Assembly (NCBI RefSeq): GCF_037392515.1
Contig: NC_090291.1
Location: 14,324,501-14,388,500, forward strand
Source of the DNA: Haliotis asinina
Taxonomy: Eukaryota; Mollusca; Gastropoda; Lepetellida; Haliotidae
Direction of reading: 5' to 3'
DNA: 64,000 nucleotides
A program made the position numbers and the translations under genes. Shown here piece by piece: positions 20,810 to 32,687 of the stretch (positions are counted from its first letter, which is position 1; each line of letters begins with the position of its first letter). The notes beneath the pieces were generated by a model. That model did not search any database. It saw only the letters and a program-made list of their open reading frames with translations, and was not told where the DNA came from.

Positions 20810-21535
20810 GCTTTTAGAGACTCTTAAACACCCCAAAGGTCAACATGTAAACAATATATTAAATTTCATCAATTACAAATATCACTTTTATGTATGTTTA
20901 CAATTTGAATTGGCTCCAAAGTCCATGTTTGCCGCCATTCCGAGAGGTGAGTGAGAGGCAAAATATCATGTTGTGTGACGTTGTTGATAACCGTCCTTAA
21001 CTGCAGAAACAATATCAAGTGAACGTGATTCGGTGAGGAAATGAGTGGGCTGGTGAGTAATTTTCTGTGACATCATCGTAGTCCCCCAAACAGTATCTTT
21101 ACTTTAGATAAAGTATGGCTGTAACGTTGCTTTGTGTGGCCTTAACCTCCAAAACGTGAAAACATAATACTCTCAGGTGAAAATCCCCACTCTTATACAC
21201 TTGCAATGTTTAGAATAACTCTCAGCCAATGAATTTTGATAATTCCAAATAACCAAAGAACATTGCTGTAGCAAATCAGGAGCAATGTCACTGTGTGGGT
21301 AATCCAAAATAATAGTCCCACTGCGGAATTCGACTTTTCTATAAATCTCTAATTTAAACACATTCTGTGTTTTTTTACTAAGCAAAATATAAATAAACTG
21401 ATACACTATCAAGTCACGACAATTGTACACGTGATAGAGCACACTTGTTCTTGTTCAGTTCATAAATCCTAACAGCAGATTAGGAAGATCTATTCCATTT
21501 AGCACACAACAGGGTTTCCTAGACAACGTCACAGG
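20810..21535. other. Intergenic DNA
   Basis: No recognised exon or repeat. It leads up to the downstream end of the broken class II cystine-knot copy at 21541-22260. Confidence 0.35.
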
Positions 21536-21540
21536 TCACG

Positions 21541-22260
21541 TGTCAATGGCGTTAATGCCATTAATTTTGCATTCTTCATTTCGGAGGCGACACTGGAAAA
21601 CATAAAGTTGCTTTAAAGCAATAATTGTCTTCCACTAGGCACAGGGACTATATACTTCACTTTGAAAACATACCTATAAATTAAAGAAACAAAAAAAACA
21701 AACAAACAAAAACAAAAAAAAAAAAAAACATGCATGAGACATTTGCTAACGTGAGTTCTTCTGAGACATATGCTAAGTGTGTGAAGTATACTATTCTCCC
21801 ACTGACCCAATGGACGGCTTATTATTACAGTATTCTAGTGACTTGCAGTGTTCCAGTTACTTGCTTACCCCGACACCACCTCCGATGTTTCATCTGCAGA
21901 TTCTTGTGTTTCTTATTCCAGACTCGCACATCAGACCATTACAGCAGGTTCTACCATTCATCACATTGCAGGTTTGTCCCTCAGTCTGGCACTGTGGAGT
22001 AAAATCCACCAAACACACTATCATCAGGAGAATTGAAGTCCTCACGGCTTTATACGTCACAGTATTTCAGATTGACAAATTGACCATGGGCACACACGTG
22101 TATGTTGGCACCCAGAACAAGGAAGACAACTCTTTACGTTATGTTCAGTGAATTGCATTCAATTTATGAATTGAATCTTTACTTACAAAACCATGCGAAT
22201 CGTAAGCCAGAACTGACATAATGAGAATAATTGCAAACCACGTGTTCAGAATCCCTGTGA
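21541..22260 (-). pseudogene. Copy H: broken class II double-cystine-knot gene
   Basis: Three parts of the class II gene are recognisable on the minus strand in the right order: the end of a signal-peptide exon (…VLAYDSHGF before a gtaagt donor, near 22196-22250), a knot-1 exon (21869-21991, CQTEGQTCNVMNG…) with good splice sites, and the beginning of a knot-2 exon (from 21592 downwards, CRLRNEECKING…). The copy is broken, with about three breaks, and is treated here as a fossil. Its intron sizes and splice sites match the intact class II gene D 5 kb to the right, which marks it as an older duplicate on the same strand. A 3' A-rich tract (21690-21731) lies within the intron. Confidence 0.85.
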
Positions 22261-22439
22261 TTATGGAGTAGAACTGAAAATAGACACACCACTTGAATAA
22301 TATAATTATAGATGGGTACCATAGAATCAAATTCGTAGTTAAGGTTAACGATGCTCACAATACACCCTTTATTGTAACATGCCGACAGAAATGCTGACCC
22401 GATGTACACTAGTATTCGCACTCTCTGTACAGAGTGCCT

Positions 22440-23810
22440 AAAGCCTTAGTGATCGTTTGGTAATGCCATATACCATTTTTAAGACATCGATACTACGTTG
22501 TATTATTGATGACACTTAGTAATGCTCATTCTGTTACATTTTGGGGTGCCATCAAGGATTCACAAGCTCGCTTTCAGGGTAGGGCAGTTTAGGAGAGTAG
22601 GGCGCTCTAAGCAACTACTCTAAACCATCGCGACCGAAACAGCGTATTTATACACACCCCAATCCAAGGTGGTGGCCAATCAGCATGTCATACGTGACAT
22701 GTCTTATCTGCTCCCAGTCTGTCACAGACACCGATACGATCTGATTCCATAGTATGACGATAATTGTAGATCATTAGACGAACGTGTTAATGTCATCAGC
22801 ACTAACATCTACTCCCTCTGTATCGGCTTCGTTAGGTACCAATACAATGTAACACGCTGCTCAGGTACGAAAATGGAGGTTTGGTGTTCAGCGTCGCGAT
22901 CATTAAGGTCGGAGGCTTATACCCACCGTCTTTCCTTCCGTATAAAGCTTGAGATTAAACTACATATAGCGGTAATTTTAGACAACAAACCCATTCAATC
23001 CTAATAAATGATCATGAAAATATAATGTTGGAATATTTAAGGAAATGATCTTCCGACAATGTGAGTAAATTGCCCCAATGTACTTAAAATGGCATTGATT
23101 AACAGCTCAATATAGAAATAACATTTACTAATGTGATTTTGCTACAACCGGCTTTATGAGGTGTTTACGTATTATATCATCACAGGCATAATTATGTAAT
23201 CATGCTACACTGCATTGTATTATTCCTTGCCGCTCAAAAATATTTACAAAATGTTTACGTTACGATAGCTCTAGCTGTTTTAGCGCCGAAGGTGTTGATA
23301 TGTATATTCTTCTGTTTGGTAACAAGTGATATGGTTCGTATAGTCGCAGAAACCAACACATTTTGCGTTAGATCTGTTTCTATTAAACCCCGTTCTATCC
23401 TTGAAGCTCAACTGATCGTCATCGACACGTGTCGGTGTCAACGATTTTATCTGACTGACAGATGTGTATGAGATATCCATGCCAATACGTTTCCATCTGA
23501 TCAGTTAGTAAGTTTAGGTGTATAACTACTACAAAGTATACTGTATATACAATGTATTCACCATTATATAGGGCGCTAGTAAGCGAAGGTGCCTGGGTCG
23601 TTCCATATTGTGACCGGGTGTAAAACCTTGTAGTTAACATTACGTGCAGGGGTTTTCAGTGCTGCCACAACCCGTAGTGTGCAGCATCAACTCATCCGAT
23701 GGTAGGTAGCCAGATGGTGGACACACAAACACGTACAGTCACCTAGTTGCGGGTATTGTAATGTGCAGTATAATTGGTCAGTATACTGTGTTTATGTGTC
23801 CCAACTCACC
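22440..23810. other. Intergenic DNA without recognised genes
   Basis: Short ORFs only, none with motif or splice support. Confidence 0.35.
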
Positions 23811-23814
23811 CAGC

Positions 23815-24463
23815 TGCAAACGGGTGCCTTGTGGGGATGAGACTGTTTGATCAGACTGTGTCAGGAACCTGGAGGTCCATTTTGAAAGTGATCTCTCAAT
23901 GGAGCATCATGTTAGTACGATCTGTAAAGCATGCCATTTTCATTTGAGAAATATTGGCAGTATCAGACATCTCTTGACCACTAACTCAGCTCACATGTTT
24001 TAGAGAAGTCTAGTCCTGTTGAAACTGGACAAGTCTACTATAATATTTAGTATGCTAGTTGACATATCACAGGAGGACTCCTCCAATCTTCAGAGGATAC
24101 AGAACATGGCGGTAAGGATTGTGTCAAGAACAAAGAAGTCCGCGCACACTTTACATTGGCTTCTCGCACACGCACCTATGTATAGGTACTAGCATACCAG
24201 TGCTACCATGGATCATCCCCATCATATCGATCTGGTCGAACCCACACAAGTGTATAAACCATTCAGAGTCATTCGTTCCGCAGATCAGCATCTCGTCCAC
24301 ATCCCAAAGACTAACTTCAAGCAATTTGGCCAAAGTTTTTTCAGTTATAATGCTGCAGTTCTGTGGAACAAACTCCCAACTGAACTCCAAGGAAACGAAA
24401 CACTCTCGCTTTTCAAGTTTCAGTTAAAAACATACGTCTTTCGACAGTTCTACCTGGACTAAA
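23815..24463 (+). mobile_element. 3' fragment of a non-LTR retrotransposon (CR1/L2-like LINE) reverse-transcriptase ORF
   Basis: In shifting frames the plus strand reads VRNLEVHFESDLSMEHHVSTICKACHFHLRNIGSIRHLL, then LQRIQNMAVRIVSRTKKSAH, then SFFSYNAAVLWNKLPTELQG…LFKFQLKTYVF. These are the C-terminal signatures of CR1/L2-type LINE ORF2 (NLGV…HI…C…HLRNI, LQ…QN.AARIV, F…AAP.LWN.LP…FK..LKT.LF). Several frame changes and stops show that it is dead and 5'-truncated. The 3' flank to about 25608 may be its 3' UTR. Confidence 0.8.
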
Positions 24464-24469
24464 ATCTAT

Positions 24470-24920
24470 TGCCTTGTGTTTTGTGTCCCATTGACAGAGT
24501 TAATACTGTAATAGATTTGTAGCGCTATGAGCAAACATATATAGTGTATAGAGCTCCGCTCAACAGGCAGCATGAGCTAAATACTCGCAACTAAGTTGGA
24601 TAGGTGGAAAAAATATGCCCGAAAAATACATTCGTTCATCAGCGCCTTGAGGATGTATTATTTTGCATTCATATATGTGCTATAAAAATAACCTGTAAAA
24701 AATAACAATTTTTCATAATCAGTACAGACACCAGAAACAAGGTGTTCAAGAGATCACAGAAGGCGTAAACCAACCTTGCAACACGTAATTTGTCCGACTA
24801 TCCAAGTTTTAAAGTTCATACCATGTAATGTTTTCCTAGAACATATGCAAAACGTTTTGCTTTAAACTGTTTGAGTTTCGTGCCTACCAGTCATGCACAT
24901 AATTCGAAGTTCCTATCCAT
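24470..24920. other. LINE 3' flank
   Basis: No gene recognised. Possibly non-coding 3' sequence of the LINE fragment or unrelated intergenic DNA. Confidence 0.3.
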
Positions 24921-24922
24921 AC

Positions 24923-25300
24923 AATCATTTTGCATAATCCGTGTCATACACGAATAAGAAATACACATTAAGTCTCCACACTTTCACACTCTTGTCTTTA
25001 ACTTGAACACACGCTTAATCGCACATATTTGGTTGGACACATGGCGGGGACTTGGCAGTTGACGTCTTCTGATGTATTTATGACCGTGCAAATCATTTTG
25101 CATAATCCGTGTCATCCACGAACAAGAAATACACATTAAGTCTCCACTCTGTGCATGTCCTTGAACGTTTTCACACTGTCTGGTCTTTAACTTGAACACA
25201 AGCGCATTGAGATTATGTACGTCTCTCCAATATTTGGTTGGACACATGGCGGGACTTGGCAGTTGACGTCTTCTGGTGTATTTATGACCGTGCAAACGTC
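24923..25300. repeat. Two imperfect direct repeats of 165-210 bp
   Basis: Both copies contain, in order, 'aatccgtgtcat', 'aagaaatacacattaagtct', 'tctttaacttgaacaca', 'tatttggttggacacatggc', 'cttggcagttgacgtcttct' and 'gtatttatgaccgtgcaaa'. The second copy (from about 25088) carries extra internal bases. Long minus-strand ORFs here are repeats of the same sequence and do not look like a gene. Confidence 0.8.
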
Positions 25301-25514
25301 TAACCATCTCGATGTGTTTCTGTTGGGGGTTTAGTATGGTGATCTATCTTCAGGTGTTGGTTGGTGATCTGTAGCCCGTGTTTTACTACTGTGTTGTTTT
25401 CTCTGTCTGGAATGTTTTAGCTTTGCTGGCTAGTTTTACATTCATATATGTGATTCTCTATTATTTCTATTGTCCATCGTAGACAGATTTTAATCTCCCA
25501 AATGTTTTCACTTT

Positions 25515-25608
25515 GTACTGTATAAGGTGGTTTCGTCCCGATATGGCTGCGATATTAGCGATACTCACTCACTCACTCACTCACTCACTCACTCACTCAC
25601 TCACTCTA
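25515..25608 (+). repeat. Mollusc retroelement-type tail with (ACTC)n microsatellite
   Basis: 'gtttcgtcccgatatggctg', 'cgatattagcgatactc' followed by about eleven ACTC units. The same kind of tail ends many mollusc SINEs and LINEs, so this is probably the 3' terminus of the LINE copy that starts near 23815. Confidence 0.55.
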
Positions 25609-25609
25609 T

Positions 25610-26640
25610 TTGAGTTAATGTAATTACACTGACATCACACATTCAAATGAATGTTACATTGTGTAATGTACGCAATGGGTCAATCTTAAAAAATAAAGAA
25701 AACGAATAAAATATATACTCTTCAAAAAAGTAGGGGATAATGAACTTTCAATTTGGATAGGAAGTGTAAACGCTAAAAACGTTTCGCACCACCATTTTCC
25801 TCTATTACCACCCCTAAACACAACGCGTGATATGCACGTGCACAACGCGCTAGCTTCATACATTTGCATGGGGTAACATTCTTGATTTTGACGGTTTTTC
25901 AAGGTCGAGAAATCACTTAGAATATTAAGTTTGACACTCATCTTGCATCACACATTTGTAAGTGTTTGTGTCTAGTCGTTTGTTTTAAAAAGAAAACCCT
26001 ATACATGCAAATGACATGCTATACACCAATCTACTTCCGAAAGCGACTACATTCCAAATAACTATAGTTGTAAGGAAATGCAAACAGTGATGCACTCTCA
26101 AAACATTCCTTAATATCATATCAACATTGATTGACTCCGACTATTAGGCGACCCCACCATTCGTTATACCTTTATGAATAGCGCAACGATTTTGCATTGC
26201 ATACTTATAGCATTTGCTGACTTAATATACAATATGTAAGCTCGTACAATTGCCACCTTAAGGTGTGATATATAAATGAAAAGAGTTATTTTGTAGCATC
26301 CATGCAGTTTGTACGAATAATTTGCAATGTGTGGACCCTGGGTGGCATATAGATATTGGTATTCAAGTACAAGACAAAATAATGCGGATGGCAACTTCTT
26401 TGTATTGTATACACAAACTTTCTGGGCATTTCCTTAACCCTTAGTGAGGTGAATAAAGTGGACATCGACAATATTTGTCCTTTGCTTGCAGACATATGTT
26501 GTGATGAACATGTTCCCTTCCAACGTAGATCATTATGTGTGTGATACAGGATACAGAATACACATATACGTCATTAATATTAACCCAGTGATTTTTATAA
26601 AGAGAATATAAAACACATAAGGCACATTGAGTTTGGTGCG
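25610..26640. other. Intergenic DNA
   Basis: No recognised gene. It separates the LINE-derived region from the 3' end of class II gene D. Confidence 0.35.
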
Positions 26641-26647
26641 TGATAAT

Positions 26648-26653
26648 TTTATT
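26648..26653 (-). terminator. Poly(A) signal of gene D
   Basis: AATAAA on the minus strand (tttatt on plus), about 90 bp past the stop of gene D. Equivalent signals follow gene F (57203-57208) and the E copy (42204-42209) at similar distances. Confidence 0.65.
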
Positions 26654-26743
26654 TAAACAAAGACAATATATTATCGCCAAAGCAACTTATTGACCATTTC
26701 AAAAGGCAGGGACGTCAGTTCTTGATCAATCATCATATGTCAT

Positions 26744-27834
26744 CTACTGACACATCATCTTGTTCATTATTCCAGGCATACAGCGGAGTGAGCCACAGCA
26801 TTTCATGGCGTCGATGCCATTAATTTTGCATTCTTCATTTCGGAGGCGACACTGTGAAATAATAAAAAGACAGTCACACATTATGAGTATAATATCAACT
26901 AACTGTGTCAAGTGTAATATTTAGTACATCTGTACATGCAGAAGTTCCTGTCCCGATATTATATAAATAGCATTAAGTTAAGAATATTACAACGTGTGAT
27001 ATAAAGTAAAATTGAAATTAAATACTACTCACAATTTGGTTTTATATTTTCATTGTAAATTATGTACAATTACGATTTGACAAACTCGAGAAGACAATAT
27101 CTGGTTCATTCTGGTTGGGTGAAATATAAGCTTCAGATTCTCCTTATTAACCTAAAAAACAATAAAACAGTTCTTAGTTATTCACTTACCCCAACGTTTT
27201 TCTTGCAGATTCTTGTGTTTCCTATTCCAGACTCACACATCAAGCCATTACAGCAGGTTTCACCGTTCATCACATTGCACATCTGTCCTTCAGTCTTGCA
27301 CTGGGAAAAAACACATTCAAGGATGTCATTTTCTGTGCTATGAGGGGCTCGACATTTCGGATCATCTTCTTACGCATTTATCAGCTGAATGTAAGCCAAG
27401 TTTCAAATAGCGACACAATTTCATTTGAAAATAGCAACAGCGATAAGACATTACAAACGTGGACACATGCAAAACCAGTAACTGATTGCAACTGATGTGA
27501 AAAGCAATGGACCTCTGGAAGCCTGAATAAAATTCAGACTCACTTCTAAATAAGATTCAAATGTTCGGTTTTAAGTACGCTCAAGTCGAACTATTTCATC
27601 CACAGCAGATGCAGAATGGATGCTCTGACACTGGTTTCGACTTGTACTAGCAATCCTAGCGCTATGGTGATCGTAACTCTCATTTCTTAGAATAGATCTA
27701 CTGCAGTCGGAATTAGATCCTACAGCCTAAACATTAGCTACTGAAATTAATAATTTAGAACTCACAAAGCCATGCGAATCTTGAATCAAGGCTGATGCTA
27801 CGAGGATTAGAGCAACGCACACTTTTGACATCAT
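26744..27834 (-). CDS. Gene D: class II secreted double-cystine-knot peptide
   Basis: Coding exons, all on the minus strand and in phase 0: 27834-27766, 27300-27190 and 26851-26744; 95 residues. Exon 1 is a signal peptide (MMSKVCVALILVASALIQDS-HGF). Exon 2 is knot 1, CKTEGQMCNVMNG…CC…C…C, spacing C-x6-C-x7-CC-x4-C-x9-C. Exon 3 is knot 2, CRLRNEECKING…CC…C…C, spacing C-x6-C-x9-CC-x4-C-x9-C, ending CQ-stop. The two knots are joined by a short KKNVG link, the shortest in the cluster. A 5' UTR exon (ending 28168, gtaacc donor) and a TATA box lie upstream. The CC-centred six-cysteine spacing is that of inhibitor cystine knots; folding, target and role are unknown. Likely secreted, with a mature form of about 72-75 residues. 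It faces gene A, 7.4 kb away, head to head. Confidence 0.9.
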
Positions 27835-28167
27835 TGTAACACAGGAAAACTGAAAACAAATTTATTTGTGATCCATAATATGTTTTCCAACGAACTGTAT
27901 ACAGACAACAAATACACATAACATTGTATTAATGGGCTTAAAGTACAGTTTTAGAAAAGAAACCAATCCAAATGTATACTTGCGTGAATTTTCTGTTTCA
28001 ATCATACTGCTAATATCAATTACTGTGTTTGATATGTAAAGGACAAAAACAACAATACTGAGTCAGGTATGGGAAATGTATGAACATTCTTCAGGTTATG
28101 AAATACTACATCTTGAGAAATGAAAACACTTTTGATAACGACTAGCATGAAGTATACACAGGGTTAC

Positions 28168-28227
28168 CTTTTCTGCTGATCACCTGAGAGAAGATGACTC
28201 TTTGACGGTGGCTGGTGTATTTATACC
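28168..28227 (-). promoter_or_regulatory. Gene D core promoter and 5' UTR exon
   Basis: TATAAATA on the minus strand (28225-28218), then a non-coding exon ending CAGGTGATCAGCAGAAAAG at a gtaacc donor (28168/28167). The same layout occurs at gene F (TATAAATA 59170-59163, donor after 59113) and, on the plus strand, at copy G (40026-40078). The 'tgatcagcag' core is shared by all. Confidence 0.75.
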
Positions 28228-28235
28228 ACTGGAGC

Positions 28236-31200
28236 TCGACAATTAACCTTTAGCCTGCTGAATTAATTTCAGCATAAGGCGCTGAGAAGAGGGTGGGAGA
28301 TTTCAAACAGTCGGTGTGTCACTAAATAAGGAACAACTGAAAAAATATTCAGCCCATTAATACTAGATAGAAAAATAAACATTATTATCAAAAAATATCC
28401 AGACAATTTCAAACGTACAGATATTAATTGCAAGACAAACATAAATAAAGTAAATTTTATTGAATTTAACTGAACTGCTCGATTGACAGCCGGATGCATT
28501 TTATATTAGGAGCCGTATAAATTGTTCAATTATCGCAAACCGATTTCAATATTCTTACTACTGATATTTCATAAGTATCTGACTTTAATTTCGTATATTT
28601 GTATCGGCAAATATCCGCGCGACGACCAATTAAAAATTAATTCTGAAAAAAATAATCGAAAACGTTCGTCGTAAACAAATCATATTTTCGATGCCATGAC
28701 AGGTCTCACTGAAATGGCACGATTACGTTTATTTAAACGTGTCATGTCATGAAAATAGCAGAATAAAATACATGATTTATAAACATTCATGAGTGCAAAT
28801 TTCAAGTGTTATGGTTCAATAAGTTTTGCACAAACCCGCAAAAAGACGGTGTTAGATCGTGTTACACGTACGAAAAACAAACATGGCGCGCTTCGTCCAA
28901 CTCCTTTATAAAATATAGCTTTTTTAGTCAGAAGAAATATTACAGAACTCTTCTGTGTAAGACCTGGCGAAAGAGGGAGCATTTCTCATTCTACAAGTGT
29001 TCCATGTATCATTTTCCGTTTAGTATGACGAGAGACATATGAAAATTAAGATCGTGAAATCTAACTTGTTTTCTAGTAAATGCAAAGGTCACCGGATGTG
29101 ATGTCACAGACAGGGATTGTCTGAGGAAATTCATTCGTTATTGAATATTAACAGAAAAGTTGGAGATATTTCGTCTAACAAACCCAACTTTAGCACAAAT
29201 AACTGTCTAAAATGATTAATCAGAGCTCATAGATTTTTCTTGGTGTATTTTTTACTATATAATTCGCAAATAGCCGAACCAGTTTGACCTTGTATGCTCC
29301 CGTGACCCGGAAACAGTAGTCGATCAACACTGCCGATGCAAGTTTTTCAGCATCTTTATTTGAATGTTTGTTCATATTAGGCACATTACTCTATTGTCCA
29401 CTGAATATAATGACAGCAAAGATATAATTGTGATGCATGTTGATCCTAGCTCATTCTGTTTTTTGACATGGTCCGACACAAAAACGTTTACAAACATCAT
29501 TCTCAACAACAGGTGCGCGGATATGGGCGTGGCATTTGTGTTTCAAAATAACATTCATGCTTTTCTTTTTGTGACGATTTAGTGTAGTAGCAACTGCAGT
29601 ATACATGTTTTATTAACTAAAATATATTTTCAGTTATAGTTTCACATAACATCGGAGATGATTTGATAAATATTGCGTTCAAATTACATGATTGGAAAAA
29701 TTATATGTCTCACTTCAGAACAAGTTGAATTACATTCATAATTTTATGCAATAAATTAACGTTCTTGTTGAATAATTATGATAGATTTGTCAATGTTTTA
29801 TGTTTCATAACTGGTTACAACTTTAAATCTTTTCATATGTTTTCAGATGTTAATTGATATTAATAATATAACAATTATTTTTCTCTCCAAAATACACAAG
29901 GGCAAAGACACTTAAAGTCTGTCAATGCATTAGCAACGTGTAAATAACCAAATTATAATTAATGTCTTTCAGTAATGTTGAAAACTGACAATTTTACACA
30001 ATTCTTAAATACAACTACATGTATGCCATAAAATATATGGATAGATGTTACATATTATTTTGTGTATTTTATTTCTTTATAATATCATGCCAAAATGTAC
30101 ATCAAATACAAATGGGTGATGAGCTATTTTTGTTTTCAACAGTACCACTTTGTTTACTGAATTATTTTGAATCGCACATGACTAATGTCATTTATGTTGT
30201 TGCAGTAACAGTATATTTATCAGAAAATGTTATCATTTGATAAAAAAAGAAACCATATACATATAATAAGTTATATTGTCTCTGGTGAAAGTAAACAGGC
30301 TTCATGTTCTGTAAATATATATTACTCTACCTTATTGTCTTTTCCTGGGTCTAGGAGCAATGTCACAATATCAAATGAGTCTATTGAACTTTCAAGGATT
30401 GTTTCTGTTTGCTGAAGTGTCTGATGGTGATACTCCAATTATTTAGTGTTCAATAGCCTAAACCATCATAAAACAAGAAACATCAAGAACAGTCTTCTTT
30501 GAATAACAAAATGCCAAGGTCTTTGGTTTAAGATCTGGAAGCATTTGATATATATGTCTTTGTCATATAAGTATTGCAATGAAAAAAATCTAAATTGAAA
30601 TCATAATGAATAGTTCCAAACTGGACAACAAAAACCACTCACCGCAGAGCTCAGTATTAGGAAAAAAGAAATCTACTTGTCCCTGGTGCCACCACATGAT
30701 TACCTTGATGCCACAGACTAACACAGGTTGCACCTCCTGCTCAGCACTTAATTATCTGTCACTTGTAGTTTTGATATTCCATATTCAAAACATCACTACA
30801 ACAAAATTATTCTAGGTCTGGTATGATAATTTCATATTACGTCATAAAATTTCATCACAAGAAAAAAATGAGTCTGTCTTTCAATCACTGTCAGTGTAAT
30901 CACTGCTCCAAGAGTTTGGATCATCAGTCTGTTATAACAGTAAAATAAGAACATAGACACTTTAAAAAGTATGGCCATAAACATGAGGTACATTTTGCAG
31001 TTCAGATTGCACTAGTGCAATATCTAAAAGCTTTATGGAGCCACGGACTGAGCCACATGACATGATTTTTTTTACACAAATATGCACACACGTCAAACAA
31101 TTTGATCTGAAACATTACCTGCATTATACTAGGTAGAATTAACTCCGAAAGCTCTGCCGTTTGGAGTAACAAAATAATTTCAATTTTGCTCCAAATTCGT

Positions 31201-32680
31201 GAACAAAAGATGTGGTGTTTAGCTGTTTTAATGTCTAAAATAAATACTGATTCTCTAAGACGATGACAGTTGTTTTCTAAGCAGTAATTAATTTTTATGA
31301 AATACATTTACTGTACGTTACATTCTCACACTAGCTCTGGTTTCGTTCGTTTCTGCACAAGGAAAAATGATTTTTTTCATGACATCTTCAATCATCAAAA
31401 TTGTACTTCTTGTGACGATATACACAGAACATTATAATGTTATTGTTACGACACACTGACAATTTATAAGTCTCCCCGTGTCAGAACATTCTTCGAAAAA
31501 AATAGACCGCGAAAATCATCGACTTCGGATTTGCTAAACTAAAGATCAACACATCGACGGCTAACTTGAGGAGAAATACTACAACACAAGCAACAAATGA
31601 CAACTGCTATTGAACACAACTAACAGTAAATAACTGAGGATGACTGAAAGGTAATTCTGGTGTATAGTATGGATCTTACGTGAATTTGAATCCGTTTAGA
31701 AAATGTATCAATGGTCGTTGTCAAACTCGTTCATATTTTACTTCCACGAGTGCCATGCCGTGTACGTGCTTCCGGTTTCATCAAGGGTGGGTACAATTAC
31801 AAATATTGTGATATTGTTTCATGATCTGCATTATATAGGTATTGAGTCGTTTTCTTTCAATGTATATGTGTTCAGATTCTGCGTATGAACGCGTTTTTTC
31901 AAACAACCTTCGTATCTTGTAACTTAGAAAGACCGCGAGTTTGGCCACGCCCTTTCGGGTCACCTACGGCTGTCAACTTTGTGAATGTTGGAAGGTTTAT
32001 CAAACAAAATCAAAATAAAATCGCTAAATATGGTAATTTCTGTGCAGAGACAATAACATTTACCTATTAACACCGTGTAATTAATTCCAGATAAAATAGT
32101 TGGATATGTCAAAAGGATGGCACATTCCCTTCGGCATCACGATGCATGTGGAGTTGTTTGTTTACCGCCGTTGCCATGATCGTTCCTGTTCGTCCAATCG
32201 ATGATGTAACATTGAGATTGGTTTTGTTTATAATTATTTGAGCCGAAAGTTAGTAATTTTTAGAAAATGGGAAACTTATGGGCTTTCTCTTCGTCAAGGA
32301 ACAAAAAATATGGATTAAACTATCAAAAAATATTTCATTATGAAGAAAATATTAGACTGGGTACCACACGATGGTGGTGCGCTGGAAGTCAACAATGGCC
32401 GTTACTTTCGACTGCGTGCGGAGAAATTCGGCGATCTCATTTTTATTTAGCGGGCGTTTCGTTTTAAGGTATACAAACGTATTGAACATTATGTATTTAA
32501 AAAGGTGAGAATTAGTACATTCCATACATAATTCATGTGACACGTAAATCCGACTCGTTGAATAATTATTGCAAGTTTTATTTGGAGATGTCACTATCCT
32601 GCACTCCTGTCGAATGGGTTCGACGGCAGCATTGAGAGGATTAAGAACACTGAGTTGAGGATGACACATTAAGGGAACAG
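28236..32680. other. 4.4-kb AT-rich stretch without recognised genes, probably an insertion
   Basis: No splice-bounded exon with a family signature was found. At genes E and F the TATA box is followed within 30-50 bp by a monomer-like element. At gene D the match stops just after the TATA box (near 28235) and resumes only at the left edge of the satellite (about 32680). The stretch between looks inserted. I see no terminal repeats or target duplication. One weak motif is noted separately at 32282-32430. Confidence 0.45.
32282..32430 (+). other. Weak FLYWCH-like motif
   Basis: One frame reads SSRNKKYGLNYQKIFHYEEN then IRLGTTRWWCAG, resembling the 'Y.F…G..YWRC' part of FLYWCH zinc fingers. The following C…H residues are not clearly placed, and there is no splice support. 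It may be a remnant of a gene or DNA element, or chance. Confidence 0.2.
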
Positions 32681-32687
32681 GTGTGAC

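Noticed and set aside
21690-21731. Poly(A) tail of a retrocopy
   Set aside because: The A-rich tract lies in the intron of copy H, whose introns are still present, so H is a DNA duplicate and not a retrocopy.
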